From: Okapia johnstoni
Taxonomy: Eukaryota; Chordata; Mammalia; Artiodactyla; Giraffidae
Assembly: GCA_024291935.2 (NCBI GenBank)
Contig: CM044315.1
Location: 58,316,385 to 58,380,384 of the forward strand
DNA length: 64,000 bases
Reading direction: 5' to 3'
In this document: piece after piece, positions 1 through 13,600 of the stretch
Layout of the letters: each line of letters opens with the position of its first letter
Position numbering within the stretch: the stretch's first letter is position 1
Made by a program: the position numbers and the translations under genes
The notes under the pieces: model-generated
Seen by the model: only the letters and a program-made list of their open reading frames with translations
Databases searched by the model: none
Told to the model about the DNA's origin: nothing

Positions 1-149
1 ACACTTTGATTTCTGTCTTGTTTTATAACTTTTTTTGGTAAATCATATGTTTTGCATTTACATAAGTAGATACCTATACAACTGAAAATTTTTTAGTGCT
101 TCCAATAGAGAAGTTCAATCTTTGCAATAATAAAACAGTACTCCTAAGA

Positions 150-726
150 CTTTATTATTTTGGGCTCCAAAATCACTGCTAATGGTGATTGCAGCCATGA
201 AATTAAAAGACGCTTACTCCTTGGAAGGAAGGTTATGGCCAACCTAGATAGCTTATTTAAAAGCAGAGACATTACTTTGCCAAGGCTATGGTTTTTCCAG
301 TAGTCATGTATGGATGTGAGAGTTGGACGGTGAAGAAAGCTGAGCGCTGAAGAACTGATGCTTTTGAACTGTGCTGTTGGAGAAGACTCGAGAGTCCCTT
401 GGACTGCAAGAAGATCCAACCAGTCCATCTTAAGGAGATCAGTCCTGGGTGTTCATTGGAAGGACTGATGTTGAAGCTGAAACTCCAATACTTTGGCCAC
501 CTCATGCGAAGAGTTGACTCATTGGAAAAGACCCTAATGCTGGGAAGGATTGGGGGCAGGAGGAGAAGGGGATGACAGAGGATGAGATGATTGGATGGCA
601 TCACCGACTCGATGGACATGGGTTTGGGTAAACTCCCAGAGTTGGTGATGGACAGGGGGGCCTGGTGTGCTGCAATTCATGGGGTCGCAAAGAGTCGGAC
701 ACTACTGAGCGACTGAACTGAACTGA
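150..726 (+). mobile_element. BovB LINE (RTE type), 5'-truncated 3' end
   Basis: The piece starts near GGGCTCCAAAATCACTGC and covers the end of the reverse-transcriptase frame and the 3' UTR. It finishes with the GTCGCAAAGAGTCGGACAC box and a GAACTGAACTGA tail. Frameshifts and stops break the frame. No clear target duplication was found. Confidence 0.9.
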
Positions 727-1139
727 GAAACAATCTAAAGATTAAGGGGAAGTACTTTAGTGTGTAACTGTCAGTCAGACAATTTAAAAGTTCCAGATGT
801 TAATTAAGCACGAAATTTTAGGAGAAAATATGCTGTCTAGAATCTGCCTCGAAATTGGCATACAGCTGCCATGGGAGTTCTCTGCAAAACAAAGGATGTT
901 CCAGTAAACTGAGCCCAACCTTTTGGAGGCCAGTTGAAACTATAAATAGAAAGGAATAAGTATGTAATATCGTGGAGTAATGTTAAGTTCCTATGTTTAA
1001 AGGAAATTATTTTTGGACTCTTCAGTGTATTGATTTCCCACCAAGTATATAGACTTTATTTTAAATTAAACCTTGAGAAGACATTTATCAAATTGAATAA
1101 AAGTGCATTTAAGATGGGATTTGAATAATGAGCAGAAAC
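727..1139. other. Intron sequence, nothing recognised
   Basis: AT-rich intronic DNA without a supportable ORF, RNA gene or repeat assignment. Confidence 0.5.
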
Positions 1140-1350
1140 CTGGTGACAATTGAAGGCAGAGTATTCCAGGCTGAGGCCCTGAGGTAAGAGAGCTCCATTA
1201 GGTTGAGGAACTTAAAAAAAAAAAAACAAGAATAGTGATATGATGATAAGATGGAGAATCTGTGTAGATAGGCTGTATTTTAGATTTTTATCCTAAACAT
1301 ACTGTTTGGAATCCATTGAAAGACTTTAGACATAGACTTTAGACAAAAGG
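1140..1350 (-). repeat. L2 LINE remnant
   Basis: Phrases such as GAGTATTCCAGGCTGAGGCC and the later TTTTAGATTTTTATCC stretch match the reverse complement of L2 3' sequence. It is strongly diverged, as expected for this old family. Confidence 0.5.
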
Positions 1351-1531
1351 ACTTTTACTTAAAGAACACTAATCATCAACTTAATTTTTAAAGAATTACT
1401 TTATTTTTATCACTTTTGCTTATATGATTACAGTGTATTTGATTTCTCTGTGTATATCTGATATTTTCATTTATACATTTAATTGCTCATAAGGACATAT
1501 GAATAAATAATGTTGTTTTCCATTACTAAAG

Positions 1532-1644
1532 GTCAGTTTTAGGAAGCAGCACAGTTTCTAAGTCAAGTGTATCCACTACTGAATCAATGGGAGAAGACCT
1601 AGAAGAACCATCCTTTAAACGGGAAAGATTGTCTAGTTTTACAG
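1532..1644 (+). CDS. DNAI4: DNAI4 window exon 1 (Ser-rich N-terminal region)
   Basis: The frame reads [19 protein letters not shown] and then an acidic/basic stretch ending RERLSSFT. The donor is ACAG|GTAATG. The exon ends one base into a codon, which exon 2 completes as Asp. The acceptor is less certain: AG dinucleotides end at 1531, 1536 and 1542, and a TACTAAA branch-like element sits at 1524-1530. I chose 1532 because it follows the first AG after the pyrimidine tract. The segment is low-complexity and probably disordered. Confidence 0.8.
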
Positions 1645-4600
1645 GTAATGAGAATCCAATCTTTTATTTAAGTAATAGTTCATTACTTCTTTAGCAAATA
1701 TGCTCATTATTTTTTGGGTGCTTGAGACAGAAGAACTATGGTAATCATTCCCAAATGCTGGCTTGTGCAACAGCTACATGAGAATTATCAGGGTAATGTT
1801 TATATATTTTTTAAAATTCTCAAGTGACTCCCTTGCACTAACAGCCTCAGTAATCACAAACCCTGTTTGAAAAAAGCTCAGCTTCTAACTCAGGAGAGAA
1901 ATAATTCTGATATACTGTGATCGATTCTGTAGTGAGACGTAAGTAGAATGTCTTAGAAAACACTTACAACAGATTACTGTGAGGTGGAAAATAAAAAGCA
2001 GACCATTCATAAAGAACATTATTGACTTTTGAATTGGGTTTTTAAAGATAATTAGTAATTTGTCAGGAGAACAAATTGGAGAGACCCATTCCAGGTAGAA
2101 GATAAAATATGAGGTAGTACAAAGGATTATGCAAGTGAAGATCAAAGAGGAAATAGTGGTTGACTAGGGGCTTCCCTAGTAGCTCAGACGGTAAAGCATC
2201 TGCAATGTGGGAGACCTGGGTTTGATCCCTGGGTCGGGAAGACCCCCTGGAGAAGGAAATGGCAGCCCACTCCAGTATTCTTGCCTGGAAAATTCCATGG
2301 ATGGAGGAGCCTGGTAGGCTATAGTCCATGGGATCACAAAGAGTCGGACACGACTGAGCAACTTCACTCTGTTCACTGTTCAAAGCACTGGAAGAAGTGG
2401 CTATTTCCTTGAGGAACATTTGCGTTGGAGTGTGGTATGGATGTCTTTTCCTCTGATATGACAATGAAGGATTAGTTAAAATATTCATGGGAAAAGTGCT
2501 TGATGAACTCTTCTTTCTGGTGTTAGCCTACGTAACAGAATGCTTCTGACAAGTAACAGAATACCCAGCTACCATTAGCTTAAATAAAGACAGTTTTTCC
2601 ACATTATAGGAAGTTAAAGGTAGATATACATGGAGTTGATATTACTTCCAGACCTTCAACAGTACGTGAACTGAGAACTTCCAGATGTTCAAGTTGGATT
2701 TAGAAAAGGCAGAGGAGGCAAAGATCAAATTGCCAACATCCACTGGATCATCAAACAAGCAAGAGAGTTCCAGAAAACCATCTACTTCTGCTTTACTGAC
2801 TATGCCAAAGCCTTTGACTGTGTGGATCACAACAAACTGGAAAATTCTGAAAGAGATGGGAATACCAGACCACCTGACCTGCCTCTTGAGAAATCTGTAT
2901 GCAGGTCAAGAAGCAACAATTAGAACCAGATATGGAACAATGGACAGGACGGTTTCAAATTGGGAAAGGAGTACGTCAAGGCTGTATATACATACAGAGT
3001 ACATCATATGAAAAATTCTGGGTTAGATGAAGCACCAGCTGGAATCAAGATGGCTGGAAGAAATATCAATAACCTCAGATATGCATATGACACCACCCTT
3101 ACAGCAGAAAGTGAAGAGAAACTGAAGAACCTCTTGATAAAAATGAAAGAGGAGCTTGAGAAAGCTGGCTTAAAACTCAACATTCAAAAAACGAAGATCA
3201 GGGCATCTGGTCCCATCACTTCATGACAAATAGATGGGGAAACAATGGAAACAGTGACAGGCTTTATTTTGGGGGGCTCTAAAATCACTGCAGATGGTGA
3301 CTGCAGCCATGAAATTAAAATACACTTGCTCCTTGGAAGAAAAGCTATGACCAACCTAGACAACATATTAAAAAGCAGAGACATTACTTTGCCAACAAAG
3401 ATCCGTCTAGTCAAAGCTACGGTTTTTCCAGTAGGCATGTTTGGGTGTGAGAATTGGACCATAAAGAAAGCTGAGCACCAAAGAATTGATGGTTTTAAAC
3501 TGTGGTATTGGAGAAGACTCTTGAGAGTCTCTTGTACTGCAAGGAGATCAAACCAGTCAATACTGAAGGAAATCAGTCCTGAATATTCTTTGGAAGGACT
3601 GATGCTGAAACTGAAGCTCTGATACTTTGGCCACCTATGAGAAGAACTGACTCATTGGAAAAGACCCTGATGCTGGGAAAGATTAAAGGCAGGAGGAGAG
3701 GGGGATGACAGAGGATGAGATGGTTGGATGGCATCACTGACTCGATGGACATGAGTTTGAGCAAGCTCCGGGTGTTGGTGATGGCCAGGGAAGCCTGGTG
3801 TGCTACAGTCCATGGGGTCTCAAAGAGTCGGACATGACTGAGCAAGCAAACTGAACTGAACTGAAAGGTAGATAGCTTTTGGCTTTGCTTTTGTGGCATA
3901 GTATCAGAATCAGAATTGGCAACGCTGCTATTCTTTTTTTTGTTTTTTTATTTTTTTTATTTTTGCTTTTTTTTTTTTTTTTTTTGCTGTTCTTTTGTCA
4001 GCCTTTTCTTCTCGTTTCTTGCCACAGGGCCTCATAATACCTGCCTCAACTCTGGGCACCAATTCCATCTCCCTCATTTGTCAGGAAAGTAAACGTTTTC
4101 CCAGAAGCCTTCCTTTATCCTGTGTATTTCTGCTTTTATCTCACTGGCCAGAACTGTGTCACACTGCCACCACCAGCTTCAAGAGAGGCTGGAAAAGCCA
4201 AATACTTGATTTGTCAGGCAGTATTAATGGAAAGAGGCCTCAGAAGAGAGAAAGGCTTAGCAGTGAAAATTAAGCCGTTAGGAATGTGTGTTGTAGGAAG
4301 AAGCCCATCCTCTCAGTACGGGAGAAAGAGAATTAAATTATTGTCATAACCTCCCCCAGCAATCTCTACATATATTCTTTCCACCTTCCAATTTTTTCCA
4401 AACTATATGCAACGTTGAAACCACACTCCTTGGTTGGGACTCAAACTCAGCTACACCTCATATTGTGGCTTGAACCTACAATCCCTAACTTGAGTGGGAA
4501 TTCAAATCCAGTCTTTTAATTGAAACTGCTCATCTTGTGCCAGGACTTAATGAAGCTCAGGTTCTTTTGTCTCCTTGCAGAAAGAATTCAATGTGAGGCA

Positions 4601-7600
4601 AAGATAGACAAGAGTGAATTAATATAAGCACAGGATTCCTATGAGAGCTACAAGCAGGCCAACAAGGGAGCACAGCCCTGAGAACAAGGAGGGCTTTTGT
4701 TTTTTTAGAGTTAAAAAATAAGTGGTGGGGGGGGGGGAGAAGATCATCTTCCTCATTTTGGGGTAGACGGCATGGCTAGCATCATTAGTTCTTCCTTTGA
4801 CCCTATATGTTCTAATGGGGACTGTCATGACACTATTTAAATCAGATCTATATTATTAGAAGGATGGTGACATATGGTGGCTCAGTCAGTAAAAAATCCA
4901 CCTGCAATGCAGGAGACCTGGGTTCAATTCCTGGGTTAGGAAGTTCCCCTAGAGAAGGAAATGGCAACCCACTGTAGTATTCTTCCCTGGGAAATCCCAG
5001 GGACAGAGGAGCCTAGTGGGCTTCAGTCCATGGAGTCACAAGAGTTAGACACAACTTAGTGACTACACCACCACCACATAGTAATTCATCTCAGACTTTG
5101 GTATAATGTCCCCTTTCACCTACTTTCTTTCCCTTTTCACCTGTGTTTCTGTCTTGGCTACATCCAGAAATGCTACTTTTCAAGAAACTTAATTCCCTGA
5201 CTTCATGTATTAATAACAAGATTCAGACCCTATATATATTGGCTTGTGTTTTAACAATCGGAGTTTGTGGCTTGAGTGTGCCTGGTGCTTAATGCACCTG
5301 GTCTTTCTTCAAGGTAGTGTGCATTTTTGCTAGGTTACTAGGTTCTTTTCTTGAGTGGTCAGTAGTTTACAACAGTCTCCCAAAACTCCCTTAAAATTCC
5401 CTTTCTGTCTTTAATCCCTTAGAGGGATTTTCTAAACCAACTATTTAATTATCCTACTCTATCCCTATTGCAATGATATTTTTAAGAATGCAATCTAAAT
5501 GCATTCACACTGTTTAAAACCCTTCAATGAATTTGCATTGCTCTTAAGAAAAAGACAATAATCTTTATGTAACAATTTGCCTTGAGGCCTACTTCTCTAC
5601 TTCTGGAAAAGGAAATGGCAACCCACTCCAGTATTTTTGCCTGGAGAATTCCAAGGACAGAGGAGCCTGGCAGGCTACAGTCTATGGGGTTGCAACAGTC
5701 AGACATGACTAAGTGACTAAGCACTACCTCTAAGGGCTTCCCAGATGGTGCTAGTAGTAGTAAAGAACCCACCTGCCGATGTAAGAGACTTAAGAGATAA
5801 AGGTTTGATCCCTGGATTGGGAAAATCCTCTGGAGGAGGGCATGACAACCCACTCCAGTATTCTTGCCTGGAGAATCCTACGCACACCTACTACCTCTAC
5901 TTGTTTCTAACAAAAACAAGCAAAAGTACCAAAACTTCACCTCCAGAAGCATTGAAGAATAGTATTGATGCTTATTTCATCTTGGCTTGCTGGTGAGTTC
6001 TAACTACAAAGTCAAGCCTCTGTAAGTGAGTCACACCCAAACAATTCTACTTCTATAACCTGGCAACTCATTTAGATTCACATTTCTAAATCTTGAACGC
6101 ACAGTAACATAATCTATGTACCTTTAAAAAATTTCCCACACTCATGTCTTACCCTAGGCCAACAATATAGGAATATCTGTCAGAGGTGGGTGGGCGTAAG
6201 CAGTGGTGTGTGGATAAGTATAAAACTAACTTACTCTGAAGTAGAGAAAGTCCTGATTTGTAATATTTGCCAATTTCTGTGGTATCAATATTTTCACCCC
6301 CAACAAATTCAAGCTACCAACATGAAATTTCTGAGTGGGAAGCTTGCAAGACATGCTTAGTTGAACATTGTTATTTAGTATTTTTACCATACAGATGCAA
6401 TAAATATAAATAACTGCAAAAGTCTAGAGAATAATAAAATTTAATAGCATAGAAAGTGGTAAGTTTTGAGTGGTTATTATCTTTGTTTTTAATATGTATT
6501 TAATTGTAAGTTTATATAATTTAATTTTGAATAATGACTGTATTTAGCAATTAGCTCACAAAATTCCTGATAATTTAATAATTGCCCCTTGCAAGCTGGT
6601 TCAGTCCTGCTCTAACACACTTTTGGGTATATTTAAAAATTTCCCACATGCTTCTAATATATGACACTTTTATAAATTAGTATTAAAAATACTGATAACC
6701 TAGATCACATGTCTAGAATTCTGATTTAATTATCGTGGAATAAATCCTGAACATCAAGAAATATTCCATCTGAAAAGAAATGTACAGTGGATTTTTTAGG
6801 ATGGTGAAACTATTCTGTGTGATACCATAGTGGTGGACACATGACATTATACTTGTATCAAAATCCATAGACTCTTACAGCACAAAAAGTCAACCTTAAT
6901 ATTACTAGATTGAAAAAAAAAAAAGATCAAGAGATCAGAGCACCCAGAATGAAATACAAACTGTGACATAAGAATCTAACTGCTTTACAAATATATGACA
7001 TAACTTCACTGAGAGACTGGGTGTCAGGGGAGGTATAGCCCTAAGTAACATTGACATTGAACGGAGATTAGAAGATTAAAAACATGGAAGTACATATAGC
7101 CACCATACTCTTATTTGATAGAGTCATTTTCCATTGGCGTGTGAGTTAACAATCTGAAGCATTGTACGTATATACCAGTATTAAACATGTAAATAAGTGG
7201 AAGGCAGATAGTACGAACTAGATTTTTTTCACTGTCATTGGAGTGGGAGATTGCCAGCAAACAAGGGGAGAAGGTTAGAATTATCCATATGATACTGAGT
7301 GAGAACCAGAAAGAGTAAACTAATGTTTAGCTTATGTAGATACAGATTATATGTGTGTGTGGGAGGGGTTACTACAGACACAAATATTTCTTAAGCTCTG
7401 TCTGCTAAGAAAGCCTAAAAGAAATGACACCCCTATAGCAACAAGCATACCCAGTGCCCAGATCTTGGTTTCTGATACTGTTCTCCAATAAAAGGAACCA
7501 GGGATCTTTAGAGAAATGACTGCTTCTAGACTGGAACAGAGAAAATATAAGGTAAATCAGAAAGTAAACAAGTGTTAGAAACCCCAATACTTTGGCCATC

Positions 7601-10600
7601 TGATATGAAGAGCTGACTCATTTGAAAAGACTCTGATGCTGGGAAAGATTGAGGGCAGGAGGAGAAGGGGATGCCAGAGGATGAGATGGTTGGATGGCAT
7701 CACTGACTCAATGGACATGAGTTTGGGTAAACTCCAGGAGTTGGGGATGGAAAGGGAGGCCTGGCATGCTGTGGTTCATGGGGTCGCAAAGAGTTGGAAA
7801 CGACTGAGTGACTGAACTGAACTGAACTGAAACAAGTGTTAAAGAGAAAAAACTACATTAAACAAACAAAAAATGTGAAGTATGTGAAAAGGACATAGCA
7901 GCCAACAGCTTGCGATGGTAGTAGGAGGAATAATTTCAAGAACAAAATATGTTATGTAATAGTGGATTACAACCCAAAGTATAAAGTAAATATCCATGAG
8001 TCCATAGTGATTCAAGTGAAAGACTGATTAAATTAATGAGTGAGAACAGACAAATGTAGACAAAAGAATTCCAAATGATTTATGTAGATATTTCTCCTTC
8101 AAGAAGGTGGAGCTTAACTCTCCATCTCATTTAAGTATGGGCTTCGCATATCAACATCCTTCTAAGAAGTACAGAATATAGAAGGGGAGGGAAAGAGTAA
8201 CTTTAAAGCAGAGAAAGCTGACAAAGTCTACCTCATGTCAAGGTGAACATCATCAGTAGTAAGTCATGTTGATAGCATGTACCCTTGATATGATATGGTG
8301 AGAATGACACTTTACCTCTGTAGTCTTCTGCCTGGAAGTCCATAGCCTGTCTAATATCAGACAAACCCAACTGATGGACATTCTACAGAATACATGACCA
8401 GTATTCCTCAAAACTCAAGGTCATCAAAACAAGGGAAGTTTGAGAAATTGTCACAGTGTAGGGAAAATTAAGGAGACACAATCGATAGACATAATATATC
8501 CTACATGTATATACATGTACATAATATATCCTACAATATACCCTGAAAAAGGAAAAGGACATTGGTTAAAAATTAAGGAAATTGGGATAGACTGTTCACT
8601 TCTGTTAATAATGAAGCATCAATTTTGGTTTATTGTGATAAAGGTACCAAAGTAATGTTAACAATAGGAAACGCTGGGTACAGGGTATACAGTAACTCTT
8701 TGTAATATTCTTGTGGGTTTCTGTATATGTAAAACTACTCTGAAATTAATATTTATTAAATGTTTAAAAAATGTCTAAGGGTGAATCACAGCAGTATTTA
8801 CTTTAATCAGCTCTCCAGGTGATTTGTTGCATGCTAAAGTTTGAGAACCATTGCTTTTACTGTATAACCAAAAGGAGGCTTTGGTTACAAAAGCTTAAGG
8901 TTTTAATGGCAAGGTAGGAGCCAAAACATCATCTTACCTATAGATTGTGGATGGTCTCATAGAACAATTGAATAATAGTAACTATCTTTTACATGAACTC
9001 ATAAAGTGTCTTGATACGTATATAATTTGTGAGGAAGGGTGAGAATAAGATGCTTATATGACTGAATTGCACTGCAATTGTATCACACCAATTCTAGCTT
9101 ATGCAGAGGCCAAGGAAGGCTTCATAGATGATTAGCTACTGGGGTCTTTGAAGGTAGTCAAGTCATGACATCCCTTTCCCCTACACAGTTCTGAATTAAC
9201 TGAAAAATATAATAAATGTAGATATGGTATATTGGAGCCAGAATATCACATTATGAATAAAGGCCTGCTGTTAAACTCTCAAATTTGACAGACTTACCGA
9301 CCCATTCAATAAAACGTCAGACCATCTCAGGCCTACCGCAACCCTCTCAATGGGAATCATGAGTAAAGGTGTGGAGAGGAGCCAAGATTGTCATTCTAGA
9401 GCTTCTTCCTTCTATAAGAATCATCAGGAGTGGAACTGGGTTCCCTTCATCACCAGCGGTAAATAAGAACAGGCAAGGCAGATTGATTTATTGTGATGTG
9501 TTTCTAGGTGGAGAGTGATATGTAGTTAAATCTGGTTTAAAGTCCATTTAGGGTTAGGGTATCTGGTCCATGAATATACAAATTCTATAGGTATATAGTG
9601 GAGTTTGAGGCAGTTTCTCAATATATAACATATTCAACCAACATCCATGCAAAAGTTTCTAGAGAGATCCAGGTAAAAATTCTTCCTGCCATCCTAGGAT
9701 TTTGTCTATGAATGGTAGATCCTTTGCCACTAAGTAAAAGAAAACTACTACTTTCCTCAATCACGGTAGGTAACTAAGGTGTTACTCTATTGGTTCTATC
9801 TACTGTAAGCTCATTCATTTTTATAATTAGCATATCTGTGTCATAATGGTACTTTGAGGTTGTTGTTCAGTTGCTAAGTCATGTCTGACTCTTTGCGACC
9901 CCACAGACTCTTTGTAACACACTGGGTTCCTCTGTCCTCCACTATCTCCCAGAGTTTGCTCAAGTTCCTGTCCATTAAGTTGGTGATGTTATCTAACTAA
10001 CTTATCCTCTGTCACTTCCTTCTTTTGCCTTCAATCTTTCCCAGCATCAGGGTCTTTTCCAATGAGTCGCCTCTTCGCAACAGATGACCATAGTATTGAA
10101 ACTTCATCTTTACCTTCTGTCCTTCCAATGAATATTCAGGGTTCATTTCCTTTGGGATAGACTGGTTTAAATATCTTTTCAGTCCAAGGTACTCTCAAGA
10201 GTCTTCTCCGGCACCACAATTCAAAAGCATCAATTCTTTGGTGCTCAGCCTTCTTTATGGTCCAACTCTCACATCCATGCATGATTACTGGAAAAACCAT
10301 AGCTTTGACTATATGGGCCTTTGTTGGCAAAGTGACAGCTTTTTAATATGCTGTCTAGTTTTGTCATAGCTACTTTGAGGTATATGTAACTAAATCATAG
10401 ATGAAGACCTGGTGGTCCTAAAGAAAGGAAGTTTAGAGAATCAAGAGCTCAAAACTGCTTGTGTGACTTTAAACTTCTCACTTAGCCTGTCCCTCATTTT
10501 CCTCATTGATCAAACTAACAGTTTAGACTGGATATATCTCCAGTTATGTCCATGTGGATAGTTTATTTACTTTTTCACTTACCCTATATCTTCTATATAG

Positions 10601-13600
10601 GTAGATTTACTTATATAAATCATTTCTCTCTCATTTTAAATTTATTGCATAAGTAATAAAAATTAGAAAATATTTTTAAAAAGAATTATCCAATATTATA
10701 AAGGATTGGTAATTTAAAATTTTGTTTCCTCAGCTTCTCCATGTGGACTAGTATTTTAATTGTTACAATCATACTGTGGATTTTTTCATGGACAGTTTTG
10801 TCACTTAACATTTTATCACAAACATTTTCATAATTTTAATATCATATTTAATTACTACTTAATATTCATATGGAGAAGGCAATGGCAACCCACTCCAGTA
10901 CTCTTGCCTGGAAAATCCCATGGACGGAGGAGCCTGGTAGGCTGCAGTCCATGGGGTCGCTAAGAGTCGGACACGACTGAGCCACTTCACTTTCACTTTT
11001 CACTCTCATGCATTGGAGGAGGAAATGGCAACCCACTCCAGTGTTCTTGCCTGGAGAATCCCAGGGACGGCGGAGCCTAGTGGGCTGCCATCTATGGGGT
11101 CACACAGAGTCGGACACGAGTATACTCTAATTTATTTATCCATTCCAAATGTTGGTGATTGATTTGTGAAATTAGAAGCTTGTATTTTTTTTTTTTTCTA
11201 GGCTATGAAAAAGGTGTTTTTCTCACACTCAGGGCCTTCTTAAAGAGACTAAGCCTTAATCTCTGGAAAGTTTATACCCTTTGTCTATTCAAGCTTTACC
11301 CATGGCAGAATCTCATGAATCCCTGCTTCTCACCCTGATTTTTAACAGAAAACATTGAATTCTGACCTATATACCCTTGTCATGGCTCCTTTATTACCCA
11401 TACAACCAAGTCCAAACTCCCAACCCTGAAACTCAGTGAAATTTTTTAAGAACCTTGGACTTCTGACTAGACTACAGACTTGAGATTAACTCTTTTCAAT
11501 GTATTTTTTGCGTAGATATTAAGCCTGTTTTTCTCCTGTATTTAACCACAACTTTCATTGGAGAATCTTTTGAGCTCTTGGTGAAGATGATTAAAGGTGG
11601 GCTATCATCTAAATCAAAAGTCACCCGATAAGAAGGACAAGAAGATATAGACAAGGAATCAGCTTCAAGACTCAGAGAAGGGTTGCATATTATTTGGGAA
11701 AATACACTTGTCCATATTCCTTTTGAGTTGTATCAACAGTCATTCACCTCAATCTCCCTATTAATATTATGGGATAGGTGTAATGGGATGCTTGTAGTCA
11801 TGACTATACCCTTGACATTGGGGTAAGTTTGATATATCAGCAACAGAGACAGTTTATGAGCCATAGGATCCAGTTTGGCTTCAAAGAGATTAAATAGACT
11901 ACATCTCACAACATGACGTATTATTTGAGCATAAAAAGCCACCTGCAATGTATGACTCATCATGACATTTTGATAAAATGAAGATTAAAATTAGCAGTTA
12001 GTAAATTATTTTCATTAAGTTATATATTTTAGATTTACGAGTTATGAGGGCAACACCTGGAAAAATTACAACAAAAGAAGACCTGGAGAAGACTATAGAG
12101 ATAATTCTCACAGAGACAGAAACAATGAACTTTTTAAATCTACCAACAGTTATGTTTTCTGTAGAATCTGAAGAAGCTGAGAAAGTAAGGTATGTGTGGT
12201 TTAATTGTTTACATTGCTTTTGTAATTTAAATGCTAAATCAGGGCTTTATCCGTGTTTCTGTCTTTGAGGATTTCTGGATAAACACTGGTAGTATATGTG
12301 CCTTGTGAAATTGCATCCTATAAAGTGATATTTGTACCCCATGAAATTACATGTAAAGTATATTATGTTGTAAGTTCTTCCTAGAGGAGTAACTTATAGC
12401 TTTACCATATTCTTTAAAAAATAGGTGAGCTACTAAGTTAAATAACAAAAGAAATAAAGAAAGCTTCTAAGTCTCAGTATAGGTTTTAATGATTTTTTTT
12501 CTTTTATACATATATGAATTATTTTCAATTTAAAAAGAAATGACTGCCAGTTTTATATGCAAAACAACTTAAACTTAAGAAGGGAAAATGTGTTATGGGG
12601 ATATGATGGAATTTACTATTAAGGGCAGATTTTCCATTTCTCTTTATTAATGAATATAAATGGGTCATTAGTTTCTGCCTCATGTATTTTGAAGTTCTGC
12701 TGTTAGGCACATATGCATAAAGGATTGTTACGTCTTTTTGTAGACTTGACTCCTTTATCAATATATAATGCCCCTCTTTATCTCAAATAATTTTCCTGGC
12801 TCTGAAGTCTGCTGTGTCTAAATTAATATAGCTACATAAGTAGATTATTTAGTACTTATATAGTTATTCAGATTATTTGCCTTCAAGTATAATTTTAATA
12901 TGATTCATAGTACTAAAAAAATCATCACTAGCATAATTTTTATGGTATTATTTTTACCCAAATATAAAATATTGTAAAATTGTTTGGACTATAAAATATA
13001 GTACAGTTAGATCTTGAATAACATACTTTTTTTAAAGCACATGAGACATAAGGGAAAACTCCTAGGACCAGAAAAAGAAAGGAAAAGAATAACAATGGGA
13101 TAGATAAATGATGTAAAATCAGAGAGGGAGAGATGCTGAGGCAAATGATAATGTTAGCACATGGATCTAGAGCCCACCAGTAAGTACTGGATCCCCCCCC
13201 CAAATTGAGAGAATCAAAAGAGAGGCTCTTATATTAAACCAAGACCCTTAAGAGGATCTCAGTTAACTCAAGTGGGCCAGGGCAGTAGGGTCTCCTAGCT
13301 ACTATCGTTAAGGAAATACCACTCTTCTCTGGAGGAAGGCATATCCCATTTAGACTCTTAAGGTTTCCTCAGCGTGTTTAGGAAAAATTACCAATAAAGA
13401 AAAAAGACAATATGGATGAGAAGTTAAAAAAATAAGAAATCCTTGATCTAGATCCTGAGGACTATAGATAATGATGTTACCAAATATAAAGTATAAAATA
13501 CATGTGAAATATTTAAATAAAAGAGTTAAGGGCTTCTCTGGTGTGACAGTAGTTGAGAGTCCACTTTATGATGTAGGGGACACTGGTTCTGTCCCACATA

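Noticed and set aside
2168..2240. tRNA-like segment (A/B-box-like GTTTGATCCCTGG)
   Set aside because: It is the tRNA-Glu-derived head of Bov-tA. The cloverleaf is degenerate and attached to the SINE body, so no tRNA gene is called here or in the other SINEs.
3995..4349. Two overlapping frames (92 and 75 codons) that might be a small gene or extra exon
   Set aside because: No start context, no splice signals matching DNAI4 phase, no recognisable protein.
12044..12268. Frame starting at ATG 12044 as an independent small protein
   Set aside because: It is DNAI4 exon 2 running into its intron. The exon frame begins at 12033 and splicing at 12189 explains it.
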